A stretch of 64,000 nucleotides of DNA. Source: Bradyrhizobium sp. NP1 (GTDB lineage Bacteria; Pseudomonadota; Alphaproteobacteria; Rhizobiales; Xanthobacteraceae). The DNA lies in NCBI RefSeq assembly GCF_030378205.1, contig NZ_CP127385.1, forward strand, positions 1,528,001-1,592,000, written 5' to 3'. The position numbers and the translations under genes were made by a program. The notes beneath the pieces were generated by a model. It searched no databases. It was given only the letters and a program-made list of their open reading frames with translations, and was not told the origin of the DNA. Shown in pieces: positions 8,906-17,792 of the stretch; position 1 is the first letter of the stretch; each line of letters begins with the position of its first letter.

Positions 8906-9071
8906 CTAGTGTGGCGGCTCTGAGGTTCCTTTCAGTTTCGCCGCAACCTCTTCAAAGGAACGTCAGAGCCAAAGCCACACTAGAATCTTATATTTGCTAG
9001 TGTCCCTTTGGTTCTGACATTCGCAAACGTGGCTCCGAAAAATGAGGCGAATGTCAGAACCGGGACACTAG
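8906..9071. repeat. Composite double-hairpin repeat (hairpins A and B)
   Basis: Two perfect or near-perfect hairpins, A at 8906-8983 (78 bp) and B at 8997-9071 (75 bp), separated by 13 bp (AATCTTATATTTG). A: CTAGTGTGGC pairs with GCCACACTAG; after an AAA bulge in the right arm, GGCTCTGAGGTTCCTTT pairs with AAAGGAACGTCAGAGCC with one mismatch. B: CTAGTGTCCC pairs with GGGACACTAG; after a TTT bulge in the left arm, 15 bp pair perfectly. The bulged arms face each other. The right end of B contains the TAG stop codon of gloA. Two further loci in the window share this plan (40791 and 52039). Confidence 0.9.
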
Positions 9072-9463
9072 CCGAAGCGACCACCTTTCTGGATCACCTC
9101 GATCTTGTAGCCGTCGGGATCGGTCACGAAGAAGAAGCGCGCCAGCGTCGCGCCGTCGTGCTTGAAGTCGCGCAAGGGTCCAGGTGACAGCTTCTCCCGC
9201 TCGAAACGGGCGCGCTCGGCCTCGACATCGTCGACCACGACGGCGAGATGGCCATAGCCGTCGCCGAGCGCGTAGGGCTCCTTGCGATCGAAATTGACGG
9301 TCAGCTCGACCTCGAATGGCGAGGACGGATGGCGCAGATAGATCAGCGCGAAGTCCGCGAATTTCAGGCGGTCCGCCACCTCCAGCCCGAAGGCGCGCGC
9401 GTAGAAGTCGAGCGATCGCGCCTCATCGAGCACGCGGATCATGGAATGAACGGGCTTTGCCAT
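9068..9463 (-). CDS. gloA: Lactoylglutathione lyase / glyoxalase I family protein
   Basis: VOC-fold metalloenzyme of 131 residues. Glyoxalase I converts the hemithioacetal of methylglyoxal and glutathione to S-lactoylglutathione. Visible features are HSMIRVLDEARSLDFYARAFGLEV (first beta-alpha-beta unit with a metal-ligand His), EVELTVNF, GYGHLAVVVDDVE and a terminal FVTDPDGYKIEVIQKG containing the last Glu ligand. These match GloA closely in order and length. The start codon lies directly after the stop codon of the upstream cytochrome c gene, so the two are translated from one message. The TAG stop lies inside the CTAG end of the adjacent hairpin repeat. A related VOC function other than methylglyoxal detoxification remains possible. 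Confidence 0.85.
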   Translation of the reverse strand: MAKPVHSMIRVLDEARSLDFYARAFGLEVADRLKFADFALIYLRHPSSPFEVELTVNFDRKEPYALGDGYGHLAVVVDDVEAERARFEREKLSPGPLRDFKHDGATLARFFFVTDPDGYKIEVIQKGGRFG

Positions 9464-9865
9464 TCAGTTCAGCTCCTTCAGATAGGCGATGATGGCGGTG
9501 CGGATTTCGGGCTTCGCCTGCCGGTACGCCATGACGGCACCGGGGATGACGTCCTGCGGGTTGGCGAGCCAGGCATCGAGCCTGGACTCGTCCCAAGCGA
9601 AATCCGCCGTCGCAAAGCCGCTCGAGTAGTGAAAGCCTTCGGCCTTGCCGGCGGGCCGGCCCACGATGCGAAACAGCGACGGCCCCTGCCGGGCGGCGTC
9701 GGACGTGTTCGTGGTGTGACAGGTCGCGCATTGCTGCTTGAACAGCGTGGCGCCGTCGACCGGGCGCGCGGCCGGCAGCGGCATCTGGGCGGCGGCCATC
9801 GTCGCAACCAGCACGGCGCCGCAAAATGTCGGCCCAAATGCCTGTGTCGCGCGCAGCTTGGTCAT
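9464..9865 (-). CDS. Class I c-type cytochrome, secreted
   Basis: Periplasmic electron carrier of 133 residues from the ATG at 9865. A Sec signal peptide (hydrophobic stretch around residues 11-27, ending near AAA-Q) precedes the single heme-attachment motif CATCH and the following GPSLFRIVGR. A distal Met ligand is expected in VMAYRQ, and the C-terminal helix KPEIRTAIIAYLKEL is typical of cytochrome c2/c550. The stop abuts the start of gloA. Being on the same strand upstream of the GMC dehydrogenase pair, it could accept electrons from that enzyme, but this is inference. In-frame ATGs at 9871 and a start at 9889 are alternatives; 9865 gives the best signal peptide. Confidence 0.9.
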   Translation of the reverse strand: MTKLRATQAFGPTFCGAVLVATMAAAQMPLPAARPVDGATLFKQQCATCHTTNTSDAARQGPSLFRIVGRPAGKAEGFHYSSGFATADFAWDESRLDAWLANPQDVIPGAVMAYRQAKPEIRTAIIAYLKELN

Positions 9866-9977
9866 GTGCATCACCGTTGGCGAGCACAAAGCTTAGGTTG
9901 CGCCGGATGGGCGGTGGTAGTAGCGGGCTGTTTCGTCAGAACAAATGGCGCCCGCGGTCGTGTCGGCAGGTGTGGCG

Positions 9978-10397
9978 CTAGTCGTCGAAGCGGCGCGACT
10001 GGCGGCCCGCCTTGACGTCGCTGCGCCGCTTCTTGCCCTCCAGGCGCCGCTGTTTCGAGCCAAAGGTCGGCCGTGTCGGCCGCCGCGGGGTGGGGCGCAC
10101 CATCGCCTCGCGCAGCAGGCCCGTCAGGCGATCGATGGCGTCGGCGCGGTTGCGTTCCTGGGTCCGGAAGCGCTGGGCGTGGATCACGATCACGCCATCC
10201 TTGGTCATGCGCTGGCCGGCGAGCGTGGCCAGCCGCGCTGCGGCATCCTCCGGCAGCGCGATCCTCTTCGTGTCGAAACGAAGCTGCGCTGCGGTAGCGA
10301 GCTTGTTGACGTTCTGCCCGCCGGGGCCGGAGGCGCGGATGAAGACGATCTCGATGTCGTTTTCGTCGATGGCAAGGTCGCGGGCAATCCGCAGCAT
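9978..10397 (-). CDS. arfB: Alternative ribosome-rescue factor / peptidyl-tRNA hydrolase ArfB
   Basis: Releases ribosomes stalled on non-stop mRNA by hydrolysing peptidyl-tRNA. The 139-residue protein has the release-factor catalytic motif GPGGQNVNK near residue 25. Its basic C-terminal tail (repeated Arg/Lys, for example GKKRRSDVKAGRQSRR) inserts into the empty mRNA channel in the characterised homologue. The codon-recognition domains of RF1 and RF2 are absent, as expected. Length equals the family norm. The ATG start gives MLRIARDLAIDENDIEI, the usual N-terminus. It is separated from the M16 gene by about 70 bp. Confidence 0.95.
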   Translation of the reverse strand: MLRIARDLAIDENDIEIVFIRASGPGGQNVNKLATAAQLRFDTKRIALPEDAAARLATLAGQRMTKDGVIVIHAQRFRTQERNRADAIDRLTGLLREAMVRPTPRRPTRPTFGSKQRRLEGKKRRSDVKAGRQSRRFDD

Positions 10398-10466
10398 GGC
10401 GTCACCGGAGAAGGGAATCGGTGACGCACGATAGCGGTTTTGCGGCGATCCTGCTGTGGCGCCGCG

Positions 10467-11828
10467 TCAGTTCGCCGTGGCCGGGGCCGCGGCCGGCTGG
10501 GCGGCTGCCTGCGGGGCACGGCCCACGATGACGGTCAAAAGGCCCTGGCCCCACAGCCGCTTGGCGGCCTTTTTGGCATCATCCAGCGTCACGGCGTCGA
10601 CGATCGCGTTGCGCTTCTCGATATAATCGATTGGCAGCCGGTCGAGCTGGTACTGCAGCAGGCCCGAGGCGAGCTTGGAGGAGGTGTCGAGCGCCAGCAT
10701 CTGCGAGCCCTTCAGGTAGGACTTGGCTTCGTCCAGTTCCTGCTGGGTCGGGCCGTCCTCGGCGATGCGGCGCACTTCCTTTTCGACCGCATCCATGGTG
10801 TCGCCGGCGCGGTCAGCCCGCGTGCCGGTGTTGCCGATGAACAGCGCCGAATGGTCCATCCACAGCAGCGCCTCATAGACCGAATAGGCGAGGCCGCGCT
10901 TCTCGCGCACTTCGCGGTAGAGCCGCGACGACAGGCCGCCGCCGCCGAGGATGTGGTTGACCACATAGGCGGCCATGAAATTCGGATCGTGGCGCAGGAA
11001 GCCGGGGCCGCCGAAGGTGATCACGGTCTGCGGCACGTCGAGCGGCACGAAGGCGCGCTGCGGCGGCTTGGTCGCGACGACGTCGGGGACCGGCGTCAGG
11101 CTGGCTTTCGCCGGCAGGCCGCCAAAGGTCTGATCGAGCAGCTTGCCGAGGGTCGCCGGATCGACGTCGCCGACGACCGCGACCTTCAGCGTATCCTTGG
11201 CCAGCACGCGGCGGACGTAGTCGCGCATGTCGTCGACGGTGATGGTCGGAACGCTCTCCAGCGTGCCGTTGGCCGGCCGCCCGTAGGGATGGTCGCCGAA
11301 CGCCACTTCGAGGAATTTGCGGCCCGCCAGCGCATTCGGATTGGTGGTGTCGCGGCGCAAGCCAGCGAGCACCTGGGCGCGGATGCGCTCGACATCGGTC
11401 GCCTCGAAATGCGGCGAGGTCAGCGACATGCGGAGCAGGTCGAACGCCTCGTCCTTGTTGTCACGCAGCATCCGCAGCGAGCCGCGGAAATAGTCGCGCG
11501 TGACGTTGAAGCTGAGCTCGATGGCACGGCGGTCGAGCCGCTCGTGAAACGTCTTGGAGTCGAGATCGCCCGAGCCTTCGTCGAGCAGGTCGGCGACGAG
11601 ATTGCCGACGCCGGGCTTGGCCGCAGGGTCCTGCGTGGCGCCGCCCGCGAAGGCGTATTCCATCGCGATCAGCGGCACGGTCGCATCCTGCACGAACCAC
11701 GCCTCGATGCCGCCGGGCGAGATCAGGTGCTGGATCTTGGTCGCGGCGTGCGAGGGCGCCGCCGACAATAGCGCCACGAGGCCGGTGGCAAGTGTCAGCG
11801 TGCGGGCGAAAGCCGGAAGTTGGATCAC
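10467..11828 (-). CDS. M16 family peptidase-like protein, non-catalytic partner
   Basis: Secreted zinc-peptidase homologue of 453 residues. From the GTG at 11828 it has a Sec signal peptide (FARTLTLATGLVALLSAAPSHA). The M16 fold is clear (VGDVDPATL; SSRLYREVREKRGLAYSVY), but the HXXEH zinc site is replaced in the segment GVGNLVADLLDEG. M16 enzymes of this kind pair an active and an inactive subunit. The GTG overlaps the TGA of the upstream M16 gene (GTGA), strong evidence for translational coupling and for this start. The substrate is unknown, probably periplasmic peptides. Confidence 0.9.
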   Translation of the reverse strand: MIQLPAFARTLTLATGLVALLSAAPSHAATKIQHLISPGGIEAWFVQDATVPLIAMEYAFAGGATQDPAAKPGVGNLVADLLDEGSGDLDSKTFHERLDRRAIELSFNVTRDYFRGSLRMLRDNKDEAFDLLRMSLTSPHFEATDVERIRAQVLAGLRRDTTNPNALAGRKFLEVAFGDHPYGRPANGTLESVPTITVDDMRDYVRRVLAKDTLKVAVVGDVDPATLGKLLDQTFGGLPAKASLTPVPDVVATKPPQRAFVPLDVPQTVITFGGPGFLRHDPNFMAAYVVNHILGGGGLSSRLYREVREKRGLAYSVYEALLWMDHSALFIGNTGTRADRAGDTMDAVEKEVRRIAEDGPTQQELDEAKSYLKGSQMLALDTSSKLASGLLQYQLDRLPIDYIEKRNAIVDAVTLDDAKKAAKRLWGQGLLTVIVGRAPQAAAQPAAAPATAN

Positions 11829-13210
11829 GAACGCTTCTCCTCGCGCTTGGCCGCATTGTCCTTGATGAGATAGCCGGTCACCGAACGCTTTTTGTCGAGC
11901 CATTTCGCGGCCGCGGCGCGCACCTGCTCCGCGGTCACGGCGCGGATTCGCTCCGGCCAGCTCCTGATATCCTCGATGCTGAGCCCGGTGGTCATTGCTC
12001 CGCCGTACCAGCGCGCCAGCGTCGCCTGGTTGTCCTGGGCATAGATCGCCTCCGCGATGAGCTGGGTCTTGACCCGCTCCAGGTCTTCGGCGCGAACCGT
12101 GTTTTGCGCGAGCTCGGCGATCACGCTGTCGATCACCTGCTCGACCTGCGGGAAATCGACGCCGGGCTTCGGCGCGACCGAGATCGTGAATTGCGTTGGA
12201 TCGAGCGAGGTGCCCTGATAGGAGGCGCCGGCATTGACCGCGAGCGGCCGGTCGACCACGAGCGCGCGGTAAAGATAGGCGTTGCTGCCGCTTCCCATCA
12301 GTTGCGCGAGCACGTCGAGCGCCGCACTTTCACCGGCGGCCGCGGTTGCCGCGGACGGCACCAGATAGATGCGCTTCACCGCGGGCTGCTCGACCTGGGG
12401 ATCGGCCAGCGTCACCGTGCGCGGCGCCACCGGCGCGGGCTCCTGCGGACGAAGGCGGCGGGGCGGAATCGCGGGCTGCGCCGCCACAGGGCCGAACGTC
12501 TTCTCCACCATCGGGCGGATATCGGCGGCCTCGACGTCGCCGGCGATCACCAGGATCGCGTTGTTGGGCGCGTAGAAGCGGCGGTAGAAGGCGAGCGCGT
12601 CCTCGCGATCGAGCTTCTCGATCTCGTGGTGCCAGCCGATCACCGGCCGGCCATAGGGGTGGTTGAGGTAGAGCGCGGCCATGATCTGCTCGTTCAGCCG
12701 CGCTTCCGGATTGTTGGCGACGCGCATGTTGTATTCCTCGAGCACGACGTCGCGCTCGGGCAGCACGTTCTCGTCCTTGAGGATCAACCCGGTCATGCGG
12801 TCGGCCTCGAACTCCATCATCTTGCCGAGCTGGTCGCGCGGCACGCGCTGGAAGTAGCCGGTGTAGTCGGTCGAGGTGAAGGCGTTCTCGTTGCCGCCGA
12901 CCTTGAGCACGGTCTGCGAGAATTCTCCCGCCGGGTGCCTGGCCGTGCCCTTGAACATCAGGTGCTCGAGGAAGTGCGCGAGGCCGGACTTGCCGGGCGT
13001 CTCGTCGGCCGAGCCGACCTTGTACCAGATCATCTGCGTCACCACGGGGGTGCGGTGGTCCGGGATCACGACGACCTGGAGGCCGTTTGCGAGCGTGAAG
13101 CTCGCGGGGGGCGCCGCGGTGACCGCGGTCTGGGCAAGCGCGCCGCCCGGAGCAAGGACGAGCGCGCAAACGAGGGCGAAGCCTGTGGCGGCAAAGCGGT
13201 GTGAGGGCAT
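11825..13210 (-). CDS. M16 family zinc metallopeptidase, catalytic partner
   Basis: Secreted zinc peptidase of the pitrilysin/M16 family, 461 residues from the ATG at 13210. A Sec signal (ATGFALVCALVLAPGGALA) precedes the inverted zinc motif HFLEHLMF (HXXEH), with the third ligand expected in the downstream ENAFTSTDYTGYF region. The inactive-chamber half includes RLNEQIMAALYLNHPYGRP. It overlaps the second M16 gene by four bases, so the pair is likely made in equal amounts as one clamshell enzyme. The upstream frame to 13234 begins with TTG and lacks support. The pair next to lspA and ileS is a layout I recall from other Rhizobiales. Confidence 0.93.
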   Translation of the reverse strand: MPSHRFAATGFALVCALVLAPGGALAQTAVTAAPPASFTLANGLQVVVIPDHRTPVVTQMIWYKVGSADETPGKSGLAHFLEHLMFKGTARHPAGEFSQTVLKVGGNENAFTSTDYTGYFQRVPRDQLGKMMEFEADRMTGLILKDENVLPERDVVLEEYNMRVANNPEARLNEQIMAALYLNHPYGRPVIGWHHEIEKLDREDALAFYRRFYAPNNAILVIAGDVEAADIRPMVEKTFGPVAAQPAIPPRRLRPQEPAPVAPRTVTLADPQVEQPAVKRIYLVPSAATAAAGESAALDVLAQLMGSGSNAYLYRALVVDRPLAVNAGASYQGTSLDPTQFTISVAPKPGVDFPQVEQVIDSVIAELAQNTVRAEDLERVKTQLIAEAIYAQDNQATLARWYGGAMTTGLSIEDIRSWPERIRAVTAEQVRAAAAKWLDKKRSVTGYLIKDNAAKREEKRS

Positions 13211-13312
13211 CAGGACCTGTTCAAAGGCGCGCAAGGCGCGTTCGGGATCGAGCGCGGCATCCTACACCGCGCCCCACGCGAGCGTCGTCACGAACCGGCG
13301 AGATTGGCTTAA

Positions 13313-14023
13313 CTAATCGCCATATTTGCCGGCGGCCGGATTGTATTCCTTGTTCAGCGATTCCTTCGGGCCGGTGCCGTAGGCGAAGTTCGGCGACGGG
13401 GTCTGGTAGCCCGGAGGCGGCTGGATCAGGGAGTCGCGGGTCGGCTCGCCCTTGAACGGGGCAGTCTCGGCCTTGTTGCCGCCGAACAGCTTGGAGAACT
13501 TGCCGTCGAAGCCGAGCTGCGACGGGCTCAGCACCGGGCTGTTGGAGACACCGGGCTGGACGGGGTCATTGCTCGTGCGGGCCGGTGCGTCGGTGCGGCC
13601 GGCATTCAGCTCGGTCGGGGTAAGGATGCGGCTCGCCTCGATCGGATCGGGCTTTGACTTCTTGCGCGCGGCAATCGCGGCCTTGCGGCGCGCTTCGTCG
13701 GGGTCCTTGGGCCAGTTCGGCGCCTTGATCTCGGCCGCGGAGGCGGGCGGCGGGAGGTCAATCTTGGGCGGCACCACCAGCGGCGAGCGCTCACGGTAAT
13801 CGATGCCGCGGTTCTCCATGTTGGTGCCGCCAATGCCGGACATGATGCCTTCGATGATCTTTTCCTCGAAGGTCTTGTCGTCGTCTTCGTCGTCCTGGGC
13901 GCGTGCGGCGCCGGCGGCCATCAGAAGGCCGATGCCGAGTGCGACCGCCGATAGCTTCAGTGCGCGCGTCAGCGCCGCTGCCGGCTTCCGCACCTTAAAA
14001 CCGTCATTGTCGGTCTTGCGCAT
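13313..14023 (-). CDS. Conserved periplasmic protein of unknown function
   Basis: Protein of 236 residues with an N-terminal hydrophobic export signal (residues 20-42, ending AAGAARA). A highly acidic stretch (QDDEDDDKTFEEKI) follows, then a Pro- and Lys-rich, largely disordered tail. No catalytic motif was recognised. It sits between lspA and the M16 pair on the same strand, so a role in envelope protein processing is possible, but this rests on position only. The ATG is the only convincing start, giving a basic n-region (MRKTDNDGFKVRKPAAAL). I recall similar proteins in Bradyrhizobium but no function for them. Confidence 0.75.
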   Translation of the reverse strand: MRKTDNDGFKVRKPAAALTRALKLSAVALGIGLLMAAGAARAQDDEDDDKTFEEKIIEGIMSGIGGTNMENRGIDYRERSPLVVPPKIDLPPPASAAEIKAPNWPKDPDEARRKAAIAARKKSKPDPIEASRILTPTELNAGRTDAPARTSNDPVQPGVSNSPVLSPSQLGFDGKFSKLFGGNKAETAPFKGEPTRDSLIQPPPGYQTPSPNFAYGTGPKESLNKEYNPAAGKYGD

Positions 14024-14097
14024 CGCTGTACCTGTCCAAATTCCGGCGGGATTGCCACGCGAGCAATGGTCCGCTTTGGGCGTCCTATCGGCCGGGA

Positions 14098-14592
14098 TCA
14101 GGGCGCTTTTGCGGCTATTCCAAAGAATGAATCATACAGGAGAGCCGCTACCCCAGCAACAATCGCCGCGTCCGCGAGGTTAAACACGTACCAATTGAAG
14201 GTATTTTGGCCGATCTGCAGGTGAAAAAGTGCGAAATCGACCACCGCGCCATAGGCGAGGCGGTCGATGGCGTTGCCGATCGCGCCTCCGATGATCATGC
14301 CGAGCGCGATCGTTGCCAGCAGGGTGCGCGAGCGCGCCATCCAGATCGCGAGTGCGACGATCGCGACCGCCTTGACTGCCATCAGCGCGAGCTGGGCGAA
14401 CTGGCCGTCATTCTGCAGCCAGCCGAAGCTGATCCCGATATTCCAGGCCAGCACCAGGTCGAAGAACGGCGTCACCGCCACGCTGCCGCGATGGCCGAGG
14501 TCGAATACGTGGAGCAGGTACAGCTTGGAAGCCTGATCCACGACCAGCGTCAGGATGGCCGTGATCACCCCTGCGCGGAGCGGCGAGGTCAC
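14098..14592 (-). CDS. lspA: Lipoprotein signal peptidase II
   Basis: Inner-membrane aspartic protease that removes signal peptides from diacylglyceryl-modified prolipoproteins. Four transmembrane helices are evident. The conserved boxes are [31 protein letters not shown] and FNLADAAI; the Asp in NAIDR and the Asp in NLADA are the catalytic pair. From the GTG at 14592 the protein has 164 residues, the usual length. The GTG overlaps the TGA of ileS (GTGA). An in-frame ATG at 14616 would add eight residues inside ileS and is less likely. The ileS-lspA order is very widely conserved. Confidence 0.95.
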   Translation of the reverse strand: MTSPLRAGVITAILTLVVDQASKLYLLHVFDLGHRGSVAVTPFFDLVLAWNIGISFGWLQNDGQFAQLALMAVKAVAIVALAIWMARSRTLLATIALGMIIGGAIGNAIDRLAYGAVVDFALFHLQIGQNTFNWYVFNLADAAIVAGVAALLYDSFFGIAAKAP

Positions 14593-17588
14593 ACCGTCAC
14601 CCCCAGCGCCTTCCATTCGCGCAGCGCCTGCGCGTCGCGCGGCGACACGTCGGGATACTCCTTGTCCTCACCCACCGTCGGCAGGATCTTCCAGGAGCGC
14701 GCGCATTTGGTGCCAACCGCCTTCTCGACCACGACGGCGACGCCGGGCACGCTGTCCAGGCGGAAGGCGTCGGCCGGCGCCTCGCCCTCGCGCACCTCAT
14801 AGTTCGAGGTGATGCAGACTTCCGCGAGGTCGACATCGAACAGCGTGGCCAGGACATCCCGGTCGGAAACGTAGATCGCGGGCGAGGCCTCGAGCGAGGA
14901 GCCGATGCGTTTGGCGGCGCGCTCGATCTCCAGCGCACCGGTGACGACGCGGCGGACGTCGCGGATCACCTCCCATTTCGAGGCGAGCCGCTCGTCGCGG
15001 AATTTCTCAAATCCTTCCGGAAACAATTCGAGGTGCACCGACGGAAGCGAGGCGGGCCTGTAGAGCTGCCAGGCCTCCTCGCAGGTGAAGCTCAGGATCG
15101 GCGCGAGCCATTTCAGGACCGCGTCGCAGATGATGTCGATCACGGTCAGCGCCGCCTTGCGCGCGATCGAGGAGGGCGGGTCGCAGTACAGCGTGTCCTT
15201 GCGGATGTCGAAATAGAACGCCGACAGCTCGGTGTTCATGAAGGCGGAGAGGCTCGCCACCACGGTCTTGTAGTCGAACTCGGCATAGGCGCGGCGGACG
15301 ATGGCGGCCTGTTCGGCCAGCTCGTGCAGCATCAATCGCTCGAGCTCCGGCATCTCGGCATGCGCGATCGTGTCGTCCGCCTTGAAGTGATGCAGCGTGC
15401 CGAGCATCCAGCGGATCGAGTTGCGCAGCTTGCGGTAGGTCTCGACCGTGTTCTTGAGGATTTCCGGCCCGATGCGCTGGTCGTCGGTGTAGTCGCAAGC
15501 TGCGACCCACAGGCGCAGGATGTCGGCGCCGGACTGCTTGATGACCGCCTGCGGCTCGATCGTGTTGCCGAGCGACTTCGACATCTTGCGGCCGTGCTCG
15601 TCCTGCGTGAAGCCGTGGGTCAGCACGATGTCGTAAGGCGCGCGTCCGCGCGTGCCGCAGCTCTCGAGCAGCGAGGAATGAAACCAGCCGCGGTGCTGGT
15701 CCGATCCTTCCAGATACATCACGGTGTCGGCGCCGCCGTCGATCTCGCGCCGGATGCCGGCCAGCCCCGGGAAATGCACGGGATCTTCCAGCACGAAGGC
15801 ATGCGTCGAGCCGGAATCGAACCAGACGTCGAGGATGTCGTCGACCTTCTTCCAATCCTCACTGGCGCGCGAGGCGAGGAAACGCGCGCGCGCGCCTTCG
15901 GCATACCAGGCGTCGGCGCCCTCCTGCTCGAAGGCGTCCGCGATGCGCTTGTTGACTGCCTCGTCCTTGAGGATTTCCGCGGAGCCGTCGCCCTTCTCGC
16001 GCACGAACACGGCGATCGGCACGCCCCAGGCGCGCTGGCGCGAGATCACCCAGTCGGGCCGCGCCTCGATCATGCCGGTGATGCGGTTCTGCCCCGAAGG
16101 CGGCACCCATTGCGTCACGGCAATCGCGTGCAGCGCGCGGGCGCGCAGCGTGTCGCCACTCTTCGTCTTGCCGTGGTCCGCGATGTCCTTGTCCATCGCG
16201 ATGAACCATTGCGGCGTGTTGCGGAAGATCACGGGCTTCTTGGAGCGCCAGGAGTGCGGATATTGATGCTTGAGCCGGCCGCGCGCCAGCAGCATGCCGG
16301 CGTCGACCAGCGCCTTGATCACGGCCTCGTTGGCATCGCCCTTTTCGCCCTTGTCGTTGATCACGCGCTTTCCGGTGAAGCCCGGCGCATGATCGGTGAA
16401 GGCGCCGTTCTCGTCGACGGTGTAGGGGATGGCGGTCGAGATGCCGCGCGCTTCCAGCTCGCGCGCATTGGCCATCCAGACGTCGAAGTCCTCGCGGCCG
16501 TGGCCGGGTGCGGTGTGCACGAAGCCGGTGCCGGTGTCTTCAGTGACATGGTCGCCGGCCAGCAGCGGCACCGTGAACTGATAGCCGCCGCCAACCCCTT
16601 TGAGCGGATGCGCGCACTCGACCGCATCCAGCGTGTCGGCCGGGATATCGCGCACCTTCTCGTAGGCCGTAACGCGCGCCTGCTTGAACACGCTGTCGGC
16701 GAGCGCGTCGGCCAGGATCAGGAGATCGCCCGATTTCGCCCAGTTGTCGGCGGGCGCATCGGTGACCTTGTAAAGGCCGTAGGCGATCTTCGGCGAGAAG
16801 GAGATCGCGCGGTTGCCGGGCAGCGTCCACGGCGTGGTGGTCCAGATCACCACGGAAGCCTGCGCCAGCGCGCCATGCGCCGGCGAGGTGACGGGGAACT
16901 TCACCCACACGGTGTCGGAGGTGTAGTCCTCGTATTCGACCTCGGCTTCCGCGAGCGCGGTCTTCTCGACCACGCTCCACATCACCGGCTTGGAGCCGCG
17001 ATAGAGCGTGCCGTTGGCGGCGAACTTCATCAATTCGCGCGCGATCTGCGCTTCCGCGGGGTAGCTCATGGTGGCGTAGGGATGATCCCAGTCGCCGATC
17101 ACGCCCAGCCGCTTGAATTCCTCGCGCTGCACGTTGAGCCAGTGCGTCGCATAGGCGCGGCATTCGCGGCGGAACGCCACCATCGCGGTGGAGTCGCGGA
17201 AATCGGGCTTCTGCTTGCCCTTGGAGCGATAGTTCTCTTCCTCGACCTTCCATTCAATCGGCAGGCCGTGGCAGTCCCAGCCCGGCACGTAGTTGGAATC
17301 GAAGCCCAGCATCTGCTGGCTCTTGGTCACGAGATCCTTCAGGATCTTGTTCAGGGCCGTGCCGATGTGGATGTTGCCGTTGGCATAGGGCGGGCCGTCA
17401 TGCAGGACAAATTTGGTGCGGCCCTTGGCCTTTTCGCGCAGCCGGCGATAGAGGTCGATGTCGTTCCAGCGCTTGAGGATTTCCGGTTCGCGCTGCGGCA
17501 GGCCGGCGCGCATCGGAAACTCCGTCTGCGGCAGGAACAGGGTCTTGGAATAGTCGTTGGCTTCGGATTTCTGGGGCTTGTCGGACAT
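14589..17588 (-). CDS. ileS: Isoleucyl-tRNA synthetase
   Basis: Class I aminoacyl-tRNA synthetase charging tRNA-Ile, 999 residues from the ATG at 17588. The HIGH-type motif is seen as [15 protein letters not shown] and the KMSKS motif as KMSKSLGN. Between them is the large editing domain with [10 protein letters not shown] and the [18 protein letters not shown] segment that hydrolyses Val-tRNA-Ile. The C-terminal anticodon-binding region is present. Residues upstream of 17588 in the same frame are not part of the family N-terminus ([20 protein letters not shown]). lspA follows with a four-base overlap. Confidence 0.98.
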   Translation of the reverse strand: MSDKPQKSEANDYSKTLFLPQTEFPMRAGLPQREPEILKRWNDIDLYRRLREKAKGRTKFVLHDGPPYANGNIHIGTALNKILKDLVTKSQQMLGFDSNYVPGWDCHGLPIEWKVEEENYRSKGKQKPDFRDSTAMVAFRRECRAYATHWLNVQREEFKRLGVIGDWDHPYATMSYPAEAQIARELMKFAANGTLYRGSKPVMWSVVEKTALAEAEVEYEDYTSDTVWVKFPVTSPAHGALAQASVVIWTTTPWTLPGNRAISFSPKIAYGLYKVTDAPADNWAKSGDLLILADALADSVFKQARVTAYEKVRDIPADTLDAVECAHPLKGVGGGYQFTVPLLAGDHVTEDTGTGFVHTAPGHGREDFDVWMANARELEARGISTAIPYTVDENGAFTDHAPGFTGKRVINDKGEKGDANEAVIKALVDAGMLLARGRLKHQYPHSWRSKKPVIFRNTPQWFIAMDKDIADHGKTKSGDTLRARALHAIAVTQWVPPSGQNRITGMIEARPDWVISRQRAWGVPIAVFVREKGDGSAEILKDEAVNKRIADAFEQEGADAWYAEGARARFLASRASEDWKKVDDILDVWFDSGSTHAFVLEDPVHFPGLAGIRREIDGGADTVMYLEGSDQHRGWFHSSLLESCGTRGRAPYDIVLTHGFTQDEHGRKMSKSLGNTIEPQAVIKQSGADILRLWVAACDYTDDQRIGPEILKNTVETYRKLRNSIRWMLGTLHHFKADDTIAHAEMPELERLMLHELAEQAAIVRRAYAEFDYKTVVASLSAFMNTELSAFYFDIRKDTLYCDPPSSIARKAALTVIDIICDAVLKWLAPILSFTCEEAWQLYRPASLPSVHLELFPEGFEKFRDERLASKWEVIRDVRRVVTGALEIERAAKRIGSSLEASPAIYVSDRDVLATLFDVDLAEVCITSNYEVREGEAPADAFRLDSVPGVAVVVEKAVGTKCARSWKILPTVGEDKEYPDVSPRDAQALREWKALGVTV

Positions 17589-17792
17589 GGGACTCTGGCG
17601 TGGCTCGGAAAGGGGCGCGAAAGGGCGATCAATCGCGAAAAAGGGCTGACAATCCCGGTCTTGCGCCAAGCCCTTTGCAAGGCTCAGGCGGAAGCCGGGC
17701 CGCTAATCCCTATGATGCGCCGCGCAAACATGGGCTCTCCATAGCAGGGGGAACGCAAATCGCAAAGCCCGCCGGCCGGCCTGCACGGCAAA

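Noticed and set aside
15033-17744. Open frame of about 900 codons antisense to ileS
   Set aside because: Composition is that of an antisense shadow (His, Arg, Asp, Gly-rich) and ileS is certain on the other strand.
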